Assembly: GCF_001039355.2 (NCBI RefSeq)
Contig: NW_019775658.1
Location: 513,846-577,845, forward strand
Origin: Lingula anatina
Lineage: Eukaryota > Brachiopoda > Lingulata > Lingulida > Lingulidae
DNA: 64,000 nucleotides
Reading direction: 5' to 3'
Shown: piece by piece, positions 10,799 to 22,713 of the stretch
Layout: each line of letters begins with the position of its first letter
Numbering within the stretch: the first letter of the stretch is position 1
Notes under the pieces: generated by a model
Databases searched by the model: none
What the model saw: the letters and a program-made list of their open reading frames with translations, nothing else
Told to the model about the DNA's origin: nothing
Position numbers and translations under genes: made by a program

Positions 10799-13700
10799 TG
10801 TCATCCCTCTGTACTTGTAAATCAGCGAGAGGAGATTATATAATATAGGCCACAAAGGCCATAGGAGAGCAAATTATATCAGATCAGAACAGCTCAGATC
10901 GGATTACTGGTAGATGACCTGCTGAATCAGCTTTGTTAATGACCCTCGTCAGGAACTAATTTTAAAACAGTAAGTCTTATATAAAAAACGGCTGCCTTCT
11001 CTTGAGAGCGGCATACTTACATTACCAAGTGGCAGTCGTCCTCCGTCGTAACAAATCAACATGTTTCTATGTCTACAAACTTCTACGTACTACGTAGTAT
11101 TGCCAGTTTGTGTAAAGGTACATGTAGCCTTATTATCTTTTAATTTGAAGTGGAATTGTCTTTGTAAGACATTACTGAAAAGTAACACGGTCAATAAGGT
11201 GTCTATATAGCCTGCATTTCCTAGAGGAAAATCTGAAAATAAAGCTTGCTGTTGAGTATCCATTTACTTCTGATTAACTTGCGACACAGCAGACTTTTCA
11301 CCGTAATTACTGGGATAAAGCCATTATTCGTTTAAACACGTTTCTATATATACATGTACCTCAGCAACCCAGCTACCAGAGGATGGTTTAGGCCAATTTT
11401 CACTCTTATTATAGGTCAAACATTCTTGTTAAATACAGATGTTAGTTTTCCTCAATTTCATCCAATATTTAACCATTCTTACTTTCCTTGTACAAAGCGC
11501 GTGAAGATAAATTTTGGATAAATCATTAGGCCACGGGTTGAACTTTTAACCCCTAAAATAAATTTTCCACTGTCCATGCAATATCCGGTGCAACTTGTTG
11601 ACATTGTTTTCACATCTATACATATGAGATGTACATGTATGTAATTAGCGATATTAGATATGTACTGTATGTATCAAACGAAGGCAGAGCAGTATGGATT
11701 CAAACTCTTATCACTACGCTTTCTATACAAACGAAACATCGCTTTGCGACACTGTAAAGGTAGTTGTTTTCGGCTTTGTAAAATTTACCGTTATAATTTA
11801 ATGTACAAGATGTAACACCCAGATAGCAAAATGCCTTAAAGAAAATTAGACGGTAAATGCATGTTTCCAAAATTTAAGGAAGCAGCACTAAATCTGTACA
11901 TCAGAGATATATTAAAATCGATAACCACCCTATAAAAATTATAAAAATAATCTTTTGGTAGAAAAAGGAGTGTTTTAAAACACCCGACCTAATATGCAAA
12001 GATGAATTAACAGATCTTCCGGCAGATCACGTGGTACTGCGACTCGATATGTGTTAATGAGCCGAAGAGCTTCAGCTACTTAAGAGACACACTGAAATAC
12101 AAGAATGCTTTTTGAAGAACTGAGACAAATTGACTAGACAGAAAAATGCCTTCACGAGGATTTTAATACCTCGGATGAGAGAAGAAATCGGCAATGAGTT
12201 GTTATCGAGAGTTTGGATATTCATCTTACAACTTGCTAGCTACTTCACCTGTGAAACGGCAGGATCACCTGTTACATACGTCACCAGACCATGTGACCAC
12301 TGAGCTCACATACCTTTGTAACTTGTAAAAAGGATTCATTTTTACTAGTAAAGAGGTAAGCGGAACAGGCATATGCGCATGTACCCACTTGCTACTCTGT
12401 ATTTTTCATCTAGTCGGCACTTTTGCAGNACAAGTTAATTTTGATTAGCATAAAGATCACGTAGTTACAGGGTGGGAAGGGGATATTACAAAAGTTCCGT
12501 CTCGTGGAGGCAACTAAAGCATTTTAAGATAAATACATGTATAACCAAACGTTCCAAAATAGGGAAAAGTGAAATTGAGATACAGGTAATGACACACAAT
12601 GCATTGAAAAGAATTAATAAAAAAAACTGACTTTCGTTTTATGTCGCCTTGTATATGTAATTAAAATAAATTACAGTTCATTGAGTGGAAATCACTGATG
12701 TCATCTAATAAAAACATAGGTAACATGTGTAAAACACCAAAGTCTTTACTATCGTGGCAAAAAGGCATTGTTTTGAAAAAAATATTCCCTGTCTGACATC
12801 CCATTAAATAAAGATCTATTATGCAGTTCTCGGTTTCCATTTTGTGCCAAAAAACGCGCTTTGCGGCAATGATTGCAATAAGTACGGCTGTACTGACTCT
12901 ATAGAATGGGAATAAAAAAGTTATAGTGTTCGACTTCTAAAAGAAAAAAATATCATACCATTTTTGCTTAAGAGTGGGATACAAGCAAAACGTAGACACA
13001 CTCCGTACATTTTAGACGCGGATCACAGTATACGTCCGTAGCAAAAAAGAATTTCCCTCGATCGACCTCAAATTCCTCATGTCAGTACCGGCATACATAG
13101 ATTGGCTGTCGATCCATTGACTGTCGGCGTCACTCTCACGTCACCCTGGACACTGAAAAATAACCAAACAAACTTGGGATGGCAAAAAAATTTAAATCTA
13201 CGGCTCTGCCTTTCATTCCGAATGTCTATAATGAGTAAAATACACCGAAATGACCCGAATGCATGGATTTATACTATTTGTGACAGCTAGTCTTGATTAA
13301 ATGCCAGTTAATGAATTGGATACCACTACAGGGGAATGGCTTAATTCATGAGGATTCTTAAGTCCTCAGGTTAGAAATGTGAAGGGCCACTGGTTGTTAC
13401 GGATTACGTAAATAGTCTGCAAAAGGAATATGAGATGAATTTCATTATATATTCTTTTATTCTATTTTATTTATTATATTTTTTGCAGAAAGTAGGGATT
13501 TATTATTTCTAAGATAATCATGTATAAGACCAAATGTAATTAAATTATATGAATAATTTTCGACGAAAAAAATAAGAAACACCTCAATAATTTATGCAAT
13601 TTATTAACCTAGCAAAGGAGGGGGTCAGGCCTTCAGGTTTACATATGTATGTACATACCATAATATGTTCTCTAAACTATATCACGGTAAATGAGAATTA

Positions 13701-15876
13701 AACAAACTGTTAAAACTGGTAAATGGTGTCGAATGTTTGTACCTGTTTATTCATTTCATTCAAAAGCAATAAATTACGACTGTCAGAAATCTTAAACGCA
13801 TCTTAAATGTAGATAAGGACATAACAGCTTAGTCTGAAATTACTTTTTACAGCACGTTCATTGACCGCAAATCATATGATTAACGGAGAGCTTGGAAAGT
13901 TTCCATTGTGCATATTTGTTAAAGTTGAAATTACTTTATATTAGGCTAAAATTGTTATGGATCCACAAAATAAGCGGAGCAGTAAATTGGGTTATTTCTT
14001 AATTATTTCACACACCATCGAGTGATTATATGTGATTAATAAGTTCAATGAATGCAGATAAACATTATTTTTATATAATTGGAATTATTTAACATAATTT
14101 GTACCGACAGGAATAAACAGATGTTAGAATTACTTAAGGAGTGGGTTAGTCTTTGGCAGAAATCTTTTTTAGTCCTTTAAACTACATTACAGGGTAGTAT
14201 TTCTCCAATTCGCGAAACGTGTATAGCCAAGTATAACGAGAGGTTAACTTTTGTAAAAGTTCTTTATTTCGACCCGAATTACACACAAAGTTAAGTCACT
14301 TGCGCTAACACACTAATAAACTACACTTAATAATACTATGCTACTTCACGAACAGCCAACGCAACAGTAAGGTATAGTGAACCAAATCCAGCCACCCCAA
14401 TTGCAAGCTTAATCCCTAGATCAGAACCGGAATATTACTGAGAGGGATGCCTCAGAAATGGCTGACTGAGGGATAACGCTGCAAACAAAAGCGATTTCAT
14501 ACTATCTATGCACCATATGTGGAACGCCATCACTTCTAAATGTTAGAAAACTTTTTGACTTCACGCACAGACGCGCCTGGTGCATCTTCCACTCCAGAGG
14601 ATACTATGTAAAATAATAAAATGTACGTGGATTTGATTTTTTTTTTTAATACTGTCCTTAGCTTATCCATTGTTTGTACAGTAAAATGTTGTGAAAATCA
14701 GAAGTTGAATAAAAAACGTTGGTTTTGACTTGATTTTTTGTATCACTTTACGCACTGAATTTGGGATTACACTTTTTCCTATGGGAGTATACAATAACAT
14801 ATTAAAGTACAGATTACTTGCATCTACAATACAGGTACAAGACACGAAAATGATTAAACGTGCACAAGTTATTCTGATGATTCTCTCACTTGATATTACA
14901 TACAGTCCTAAGTTAATTGTGCCAATTTTATGCGAATGCAAACGTATTAACGGGGATAATTACATCTATATGCATGTATGTGGATACAGGTGGTACTTTG
15001 TAACTACGCACACAAAGTCGTTCATAACTATTCTGACCTTCTCAAATATCTGCTATCTGTTAACATTAATCTTCTGTGATTTTACTTACTGACATATTCA
15101 GTTCTCTTTGGTTTATTATTGCCGTCAAGGTGGAAGCATGCTTGAAAAGTGCTGCCTAAGAAATCATACACTTTGTACTTAAGAGTGTGTACAACAGAGT
15201 AAGACCATATACCCAAAAACCTCGCTTTAAGACATATTATTTACGTTAATAAATGTCCCAAATCATATTTTCTGTGTCTATATTTTCTGCAAAAGTTATT
15301 TGTTTGTTCCAATTTAGACTATGAAAATATAAAAAACCCTCAAAGAAAATAAAAGACAGGACAAAGAAATGGCAGTCTAAATCACTGCCCAGTCACTAGA
15401 ACTAAATTATTTGATTGTTGAAACATCGACTCCAACTGCAAGGACGGGTCGAGCAGTGATTCTTAAGTAAGGAAACTTGCTTTTTAAACAAGAAAATTCG
15501 ATCCGGCGGGCAAACTAAGGATATTATACGCTCAAGACCATATAAACAGTTCAAGAAGAGTTCTGCAGAAACTAGCACCCAAAAAAAGCAACAAAAAATT
15601 TTGAGCACATAAACATTTGAGAAGATAAGGCGCAGTAAGTTAATAAAAAGCTCTCAGTGGCGCCACCTATCAGTGACACGATGGTCAAAATGCCCTGCCT
15701 TTCACACTCAGAAACAGCAATGTATTAAAGCATTAGGGAAGACCTTGTACAACCTGTTGTAGAAAATTTCTCATTGGCAAAGATTCAGAAGAAAAAAGTG
15801 AAAAAGAAGAAAGGAGTGTAAGAGGATTAAATCTATGACATACTTGGGGCTGCGCTGCAGATAAAAATGATAGAAC
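10799..15876. other. Unassigned non-coding stretch
   Basis: About 5 kb of AT-rich DNA without a recognisable gene. One ambiguous base (n) lies at 12429. The longest open frame (14730-15092, plus, 120 codons) has no domain and is rich in codons expected from AT-rich random sequence. Confidence 0.5.
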
Positions 15877-16872
15877 TCACTGTAGAATCTGTATAATTGT
15901 GCGACTGAAGCTTTCTTTAAAGGATTTGTTCCGACTGGCGAAGATGTACGGGTTCAGGAACATGGAGCAGAACAACGGAACAAAGCACAGCTCCACAATG
16001 GGCGGTGGGACAGTGAACCATATCTGACACACTGACAGGACAAGAAACGGGACAGTTGACAGGAGGTAGATGGCGGTCAAAATAAAACTAGTCATAGCCA
16101 TATCTGATATAAAATGGGCCGCAAGGGGCTCGTTGCGCACGTCATTGGTCACCACGTGTTGTCTGGAGAAATCATTGTGTGTGTTCTCATAATAGCAGCT
16201 CCATTGGCCGTTAGCTGTACGGTTCGATTGCACTAAGCTGCTCAGGGTGGCGATGGGATGGACTAAATTGCGCATGCGCCTAGCCCTAACATTTAGATAT
16301 CCATAAGAGCAAGTGCACATTATCAGAAGTGCGAACACCGCCGGAAGAAAGACAACCAAAATAATTATAGGTAACTTTCCTCGGTATTCAGACAAATCAA
16401 CGCTGCCCATGCAGGCGTTTCTGAAATGCCCGTGTCCTTTGAAAAGAACAACAAAAAATATCAAAATGCCAAGTATCCAAATGCCGACCAAGATCATGAT
16501 TCCAGTTTTCTTTGACATTCTGTGCTTTTGTTTCTGGACAGCGTGCACCCTTATGATACTGATGCACATCAAAGTAAGTATGTTGATGATGTTATTAGCG
16601 GTTGCCATGGCACCATTAAACCTGCACAGGTAGTCTCTGAAATCCACGTTACTGGTGTACCAGGCTGCAACGAACACTGGAGCACCCAACCCGCACGTGG
16701 TGAGGTCTGCTATAGCCAGATTAGCGTGGAAAATATTATGGACAGTCCGGAACCTAGCGTGGGTACGAATGATATGTATAACCAGAGCATTTCCAGGAAC
16801 GCCAAAGAAGAATGCGCAAAAGGATATCGCCAGCGACACCGCTCGGATGAGATCTGCGGCATACTGTTCCAT
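15877..16872 (-). CDS. Rhodopsin-like (class A) G-protein-coupled receptor, orphan
   Basis: The 331-residue frame has seven hydrophobic segments. Numbered from the alternative upstream Met at 16944 (355 residues), class A landmarks are TM1 GN (N52), TM2 LAIAD (D80), the Cys107-Cys178 disulphide pair, Trp156 in TM4, Pro201 in TM5 and NPYIF (331-335) in TM7. Two motifs are degenerate: the TM3 D-R-Y site reads I-R-V (Arg132) and TM6 lacks CWxP. A plasma-membrane receptor for a small ligand or peptide is likely; the ligand is unknown. I prefer Met25 as start because a strong splice acceptor (pyrimidine tract plus CAG, exon from 16903) lies between the two Met codons. The stop codon overlaps a GTGAGT donor, so this may be one exon of a longer gene. 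A relic of a paralogue lies at 481-540. Confidence 0.85.
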   Translation of the reverse strand: MEQYAADLIRAVSLAISFCAFFFGVPGNALVIHIIRTHARFRTVHNIFHANLAIADLTTCGLGAPVFVAAWYTSNVDFRDYLCRFNGAMATANNIINILTLMCISIIRVHAVQKQKHRMSKKTGIMILVGIWILGILIFFVVLFKGHGHFRNACMGSVDLSEYRGKLPIIILVVFLPAVFALLIMCTCSYGYLNVRARRMRNLVHPIATLSSLVQSNRTANGQWSCYYENTHNDFSRQHVVTNDVRNEPLAAHFISDMAMTSFILTAIYLLSTVPFLVLSVCQIWFTVPPPIVELCFVPLFCSMFLNPYIFASRNKSFKESFSRTIIQILQ

Positions 16873-17009
16873 CGAGCAGGATTGTTGCACGGGGTTACGG
16901 TTTCTGAAACGGAAAAATAAATTATATACTTGATTAAGTAACATGCTATTAAGTTGTTAAAAACTGGCATGTACATTCCCCTTTTTAGCATACAGTTGAA
17001 CTTCCAACC

Positions 17010-17074
17010 CCGGCCCCCACCCAACCCCACCCCACCCACCCCACCCCACCCCACCCCACCCCACCCACCCCTTT
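17010..17074. repeat. CCCCACCC tandem tract upstream of the receptor
   Basis: Degenerate CCCCA/CCCAC units make the minus (receptor-coding) strand a series of G runs 65-200 bases 5' of the receptor ORF. Quadruplex formation is possible. A run of about 11 C follows at about 17107. Confidence 0.85.
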
Positions 17075-17199
17075 TTCTTCATATTCTGGATCCTTAGGTA
17101 AATCTCCCCCCCCCCCCTTTTTTATTTAAAGAAAGATAAAATTCTCTCCCCAGAACAGAGCTCTCAGACACCTTCAATAACGCTTTTCATTCGTGCTAT

Positions 17200-17480
17200 T
17201 TTCTTTAAAAGGGACTCATGCATGCAATTACAACGTCTCTACAGAGTCGAAGCTAAAGACAGTATTTTATCCCATTATCTGATCTCAGACTTTGAACAAT
17301 ATACCTGTCGGCTTCAAGACGCTGGCCGTTTTTTTTTTTCTTTTTTCAGCTTAAGAGTGAGCTCCTTCCCGTACGGTCTCGACCGGCACTACGAACGAGC
17401 TATATCTGTGCGTCTTCCAACACTAGCAAGGGATCCGGTGTCTGCAAAAGAATAAGCCCTATTTCAGAAACTAGAGAAAA
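17200..17480. repeat. GPCR 5'-flank segment, copy 2
   Basis: Homologous to 41-300 (see there), with an extra T-rich insertion at about 17331-17347. It lies about 330-600 bases 5' of the minus-strand receptor ORF, so it may contain its promoter or a 5' exon. Confidence 0.6.
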
Positions 17481-20400
17481 AGCTCGGTTTTATTATTCTC
17501 TATTTCAGGCTAAAAACGGTTTAGCCATTTGCACACTCGAGCCTCAGATTTGTGAGCACAAATGCCCATATTAACAACACGAACTACGATTTCATGGCAC
17601 GGCAGTACCCTATACCAGGGCCGCAGATTAATTAAGTGGACTTTTCTCACAGTGCAGAAAATCACCATCAGTAACCATCTCTGAATATCTAGTGAAAAAT
17701 CAATCTGTGTCCGTGGTAGAGGGTACCTAGCACTACCGTAAAATTAGCGGCAACAAGCGCCGCGCTACAAACCATGAACTGTTAATCCGCTTACCTTCCC
17801 TTTCCGTATGTTACGGAGATTGTCGAGAGAGCAGCACTGCCGTATAAATATACGGTCTATAAGGCTGATTACTTACAGAAATACATTAGTTTTATTTCGA
17901 GTCTTTTTATCTGCTTTCGATTTTGTTTCTAATAATGAAGTAAATCAAATATTTGTGAGTTGGTGGTGTAACGCGTCGCTCTGGGCTTCTGTATGCATTT
18001 TCCACATCGCTCACATATTTCATCTAGTCCAAGTTTTGAAAGACCTCGGCAACTAACATCGCTCTCCTCCTTAAAGTCTGCCAATAAAGCTCTAGCCATT
18101 TAATTGGACATTTGTGTTGTTTTTCTTTCGTCAAAGAAGTAGGAGAAGAGAAAGTGTCACTCTTTTCGACTAGGAATTTCCTCTATCGCTCAGTTTATCG
18201 TACGTTACATGTACGTATCTGTAGAGTTGTATTGAATGTATCTCCTGCCATATTGAAAATGCTCAGTAGTTCGGGGTTGAGAAAAAGAACTCGCATGTGT
18301 ATATTTAAGGACACGGATGACAGCTGGTCTAATAATTGGTGTTTTTTTGACGCTGTGCTCGCTGCTGCTAATTTCAAGTCCTTGTCAAGAAATCGTGGTT
18401 CAAGTCGGTAATTTGGGCTTTCGTGCTTGCAACCGGCAATTATCGTTTATGAAGCCTGCAGGGTCTGTGATTTCATATACATTACTGTGACCTAGCTTAC
18501 ACAACAGCCACCTCTTATTCCAGGGGACAGAACTGTAAGCTACTGCAGACCAGTCTGACTGTCACTGTTCTGCTATCTAATCCCTATGACTTTTAAGTGA
18601 CCTTCTCTATAATCATCTTTGCAATATAATTCTTTCATGCTTAATATCAATGCACTGTAGACAAGCTACTGTATTGTATAAATTAACTTGTAAACACGTT
18701 GCTTTGATTTAAGGCCTGTTACTGATCTACATATTTGCAAATGTGTGTTATTGATAACCACTTGTAGTGATACACATTTTGTTTACCCTTTCCCTGTGGC
18801 TTAGGCGAATTATAGTGACATTTTCTGCATTGAAAGTATATACAGACGTACAAGGTGCTTGACATTTAATATAGGATATTTCAGTTTGAAGGGCATTTCT
18901 AAGTAAAAAATATTGTTTTTTAACATATGTATCATAAATTATACGTGAATAGATAAATGCGTAGTCATGTGTATTAGTACCAAGTAATCGACTTCCATGT
19001 CTATATTCTTCAATGCTGTATTACGTAATGTGTGTTGATTTCATAAGGAAGTACCAGTACCATTTGGGCTGATCCTAGGGCTGACATCTGGTTCTGTCAA
19101 AAAAGAAATTCATATTTCAGCAACAGCTGCACGAAAGATTTTGAAATTTTGCATACAAACTAAGTAACCACGGTTGTACAGCGAGTGAACTAAGAGAAAC
19201 AGTGTGCCAAAACATTGTTGGCACAAAACAGATTGGCATTGCCAGATAGATTATTGTATCACAAGGAACAAAGGTATGTTCGGCTGGCGTACCTGCACGG
19301 AGACCTCTCTCAGAGCACTCTTTCCAGCAGGAAACAAGACCACCTGTTTTTTCGGTTATGCTGCTACAACCAAAAAACAACCCCTTCCTGAAGAATGAGT
19401 AGTAAATTGCCAGCAAAAAGGTGATTTTCAAAGCCCTTTGTGACTGGCGTACCGATTTTCCTAATAGCGAAAATGAAAGTAAATGCTGTATGGTTTCACA
19501 ACAAAAACCGTCCACTAACGTTTTAAATCCATATCACTTGGTATCATTAGAGCGTCAAGCAACCACCTAGCTCAAGATGCTTTTAGTTTTAATTTAAAAA
19601 TTCTAGCATCATTTAAGTACAGGGGGAACCGGAGTTAGTTGCCTTTTGGTTTAGGCGCTTTTGGTTTTGTGAAGCTCACATAGAATGCGTTTGAGCAACA
19701 AAACCGGTATGACAGGAATGGTAGACCTAGGAATGGAAGTCCTGGGCCTCACAGGTAAGGGTTAGTTGTAGCAGCCGTATATGGGACAGATGTCAGTAAT
19801 GGTAATGGTCAACGGACTACGTTTCCTTTTGGTAGCTGCATGATTATACACCATTTTTGTCACACTAGGTTTAGAATAAGTGAGGCTAATTAAAAAGAAA
19901 CACCTAGACCATATGCTTCGGTAGCTTTACCATTCCAAAATAATTCTCTGCATATTAAACATTCAGCTTCTTGATTTTTCTAGTTAATTTTCTGTTTCAA
20001 TTGTTTGTCTGCTGCTTCATCCTTCCCTCTTTTAAGTTCTGAGTGATAAATAGCATTTTAGGAGCATCTGTGAAAATCACCGATTTTCGTTTCTTGTCAA
20101 TTTCAGTAGTAATATATATTTCTTGGGTTTTTTTACAATGGTATAGGCGTTTGTAGTCTGTTATGGCTTGATATAAGCTCTTGTTCCTAACACGAAGATG
20201 TGGAAAATTTCTGCTCCTTTCCACTCTGTATTAGATTTCCTGTCGTAAAATCTAACCATCGCATCCCCAGAAATGCACTGCATGACGTCACGCCTAGCCC
20301 ATTGCGCATGCGTGCATTTTTAATGAGTTGCTAGATTGCCATAGGAAAATGAATGGGTTCGCGATTCGTGGGTAATTCGTGAGAATTGACAAACTAACGG

Positions 20401-22608
20401 CCTGATGCCGATAGACAGCAACGCTGTGCTATGCTTCAAGCAACTCCTGACCAAATATCGCTAGGGTTTTTAAAAAAATTCTGTTGTACACACGTACTAA
20501 GAAGTTTGCCGTATATTGCCTAGACTACCCTCAGCAAAACGCAAATATTTTCAGTTATAGTGATTTTAGACGGTAGACTCACTCAGAAACAAAGGGAAAT
20601 TAATTCGTTGCCGATAGCACCAGCTGATAGCAGTAACATACACAGTCTGATAAAAAAATTTCATGGNCTTAATCCAAAATTCCTATCATCATTTAATAAT
20701 TATGCAAAATTCTTCTTTCAGATTGCTATTTATTTAAATTTTTAATGCTGCAACTGTTCCAAAATAATCTTGTAGTAAAGGAAAAATGCAAATAAGAAGT
20801 GGAAGACCAATTTTACCCACAGTATTCAATTATTTGAATATAAAAAGAATAAGATCACGATTTAACAAATTAAAATTATCTTTCATGAACTCTTTCATGA
20901 ATAACATATTAAACAAAAATGAAAGTTATAAATCAGTGGTAATGGCTTATTCTGGAATATATGACCTCTGTACATCATCAGTACCTGACTTGGTACAGTT
21001 ACTACTTGGATACAGAGTTAGATTTAATAATGTAACAATAAGAACAATATATATTATAATAATAAACTTCTCTGCACATATCAGACGCTTGTTACCATGA
21101 ACTAACACTACTTGACAATGGGCTGAGCACTTATCACAGAGTCTGTGTGCGGTGCCATTCTTGTGCTGTGATTGGTTAGTTGAGTCACGTGAAGCCCTAC
21201 TGTTGCGCCCTCGCGTATCCCGTAAATGCTGCACATTTCTGGCCATGTGAAACCTTAAATACACATTTCCTTAAATTAAAATGGCAGCTTTTCATCATAA
21301 TTCAACTCTAGCCAACGGTTAGCACGCGACACACCTATCGCATGGGAAGGCTTAGTGGGTAAGTTGGACCCCTCCATGCCTTAACCCAAGCCACGTCGTC
21401 CATCTAACCCCAGGTGCACATTTTTCATTTTAAAGGATTGCATCCATATTTAGTGTCAGAATAAGCATTTTATGTTTAGACTTCTCTGAAAAACTACTGC
21501 AAATTGAGCTTAAGTTTCACCCTGTATTCCTCCTTAAAACCATAAGGCTATGGAAATAGATTTTTTTAAATCTCTTCAACAAAGTTTCTTTCAGATACAG
21601 AAAACTTTTTATTTAGACTTACACCTCAAGTAAAATTCGTTTACGACCAACGCTTTCATGACATTGATGGATGTGGTCAAGTTACACGAAAAAGTGGTCA
21701 TCTTAGGTCCACTTTGTCATTAAGATTAATAGCCCTGGGTTAACGCCTACCAGCCCAGGTCTTACCTAACCATTTCACTGGAACGCCCCCCCCCCCCCTT
21801 AGGGCAGTCATGCATTCTACACATCGCATATCCGATACGATCAAAAACACAATTCACTGGGTCGTCAAGAACACGTGCTATATATGCCAAGTCGAAAATC
21901 TCACCTACTGGTATATTAAATAATCCATTACATGTATCTTTAGTAGTCTGTGTGAGCATCTCTGTCCACATACCAAACATGGGTAGACCGCACTCTTGAA
22001 GTTGGTTTCCATCATACACAGCAAGGCTTTAATTCGATCTACTTGTACTGGTACCATGATTGGAGGAATATCATGTTGTTGCATTGCACTAGTACTGTAC
22101 ACGTATTTTAGACGCCTGTTCATGTGAACCACAGCACACATCGTGGTAAGTACAGGCACAATGTGTAGCTATATCTATGCAATTATTACAAGAAAAATGT
22201 TGTAATTAAAAAGTTGATCGGTATGAGGACTAAAAATGGATAAAACGTGATATCCCAATGTGTACATGTACATTCGATTAAGGAAAACATAACTTAGTTC
22301 TGATAACTCAGAATTTGATACGGTTGGAACCAAACATAATAAATATCTATCAGATGGATATGCAACTACCACTGTTCAGTATCTGGGTAATATTACACTA
22401 GCACCAAAACTGACACACAGATGAAGACAAGAGATAGCGAGACTAGTGATATTGTGGTACCTCAAAAATTATATGCATATTGCGCATGCATGTACAGACC
22501 AATATAGCACAATACCATCAAAATCCAAAACGTTACTGGCATCTACTGCATTCATACCATGTAAGGCACGCGTGAGTGAATTGTCTTTTGTTTTTATTTC
22601 ATGTCCAG
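17481..22608. other. Unassigned non-coding stretch
   Basis: No gene was recognised. An ambiguous base lies at 20667. Open frames at 17808-18411, 19117-19515, 20560-21100 and 21762-22159 lack recognisable domains. A run of about 13 C lies at 21787-21799. Confidence 0.45.
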
Positions 22609-22713
22609 TTTTGCTGTTGCCAGTACAACGCACCGATTACGTCTTCGAGCAAGGAAAACATTGCCAAGACCATTTTCAAGTATTGAAACCCTTCGCTTGA
22701 ACAGACCGCGAAG

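Noticed and set aside
14730-15092. 120-codon plus-strand frame
   Set aside because: No domain, an overlapping frame on the other strand, and composition as expected from AT-rich random DNA.
19117-19515. 132-codon minus-strand frame
   Set aside because: Hydrophobic and Cys-rich but without a membrane-protein pattern, start context or splice partner.
20560-21100. Consecutive plus-strand frames with an ambiguous base
   Set aside because: A decayed transposon protein was considered; no recognisable motif was found.
21762-22159. Two overlapping minus-strand frames that could join by a frameshift (VQVDRIKALL ... YDGNQLQECGLP)
   Set aside because: A vague resemblance to CxxC zinc-finger segments was considered, but the required pattern and any splice signals are missing.
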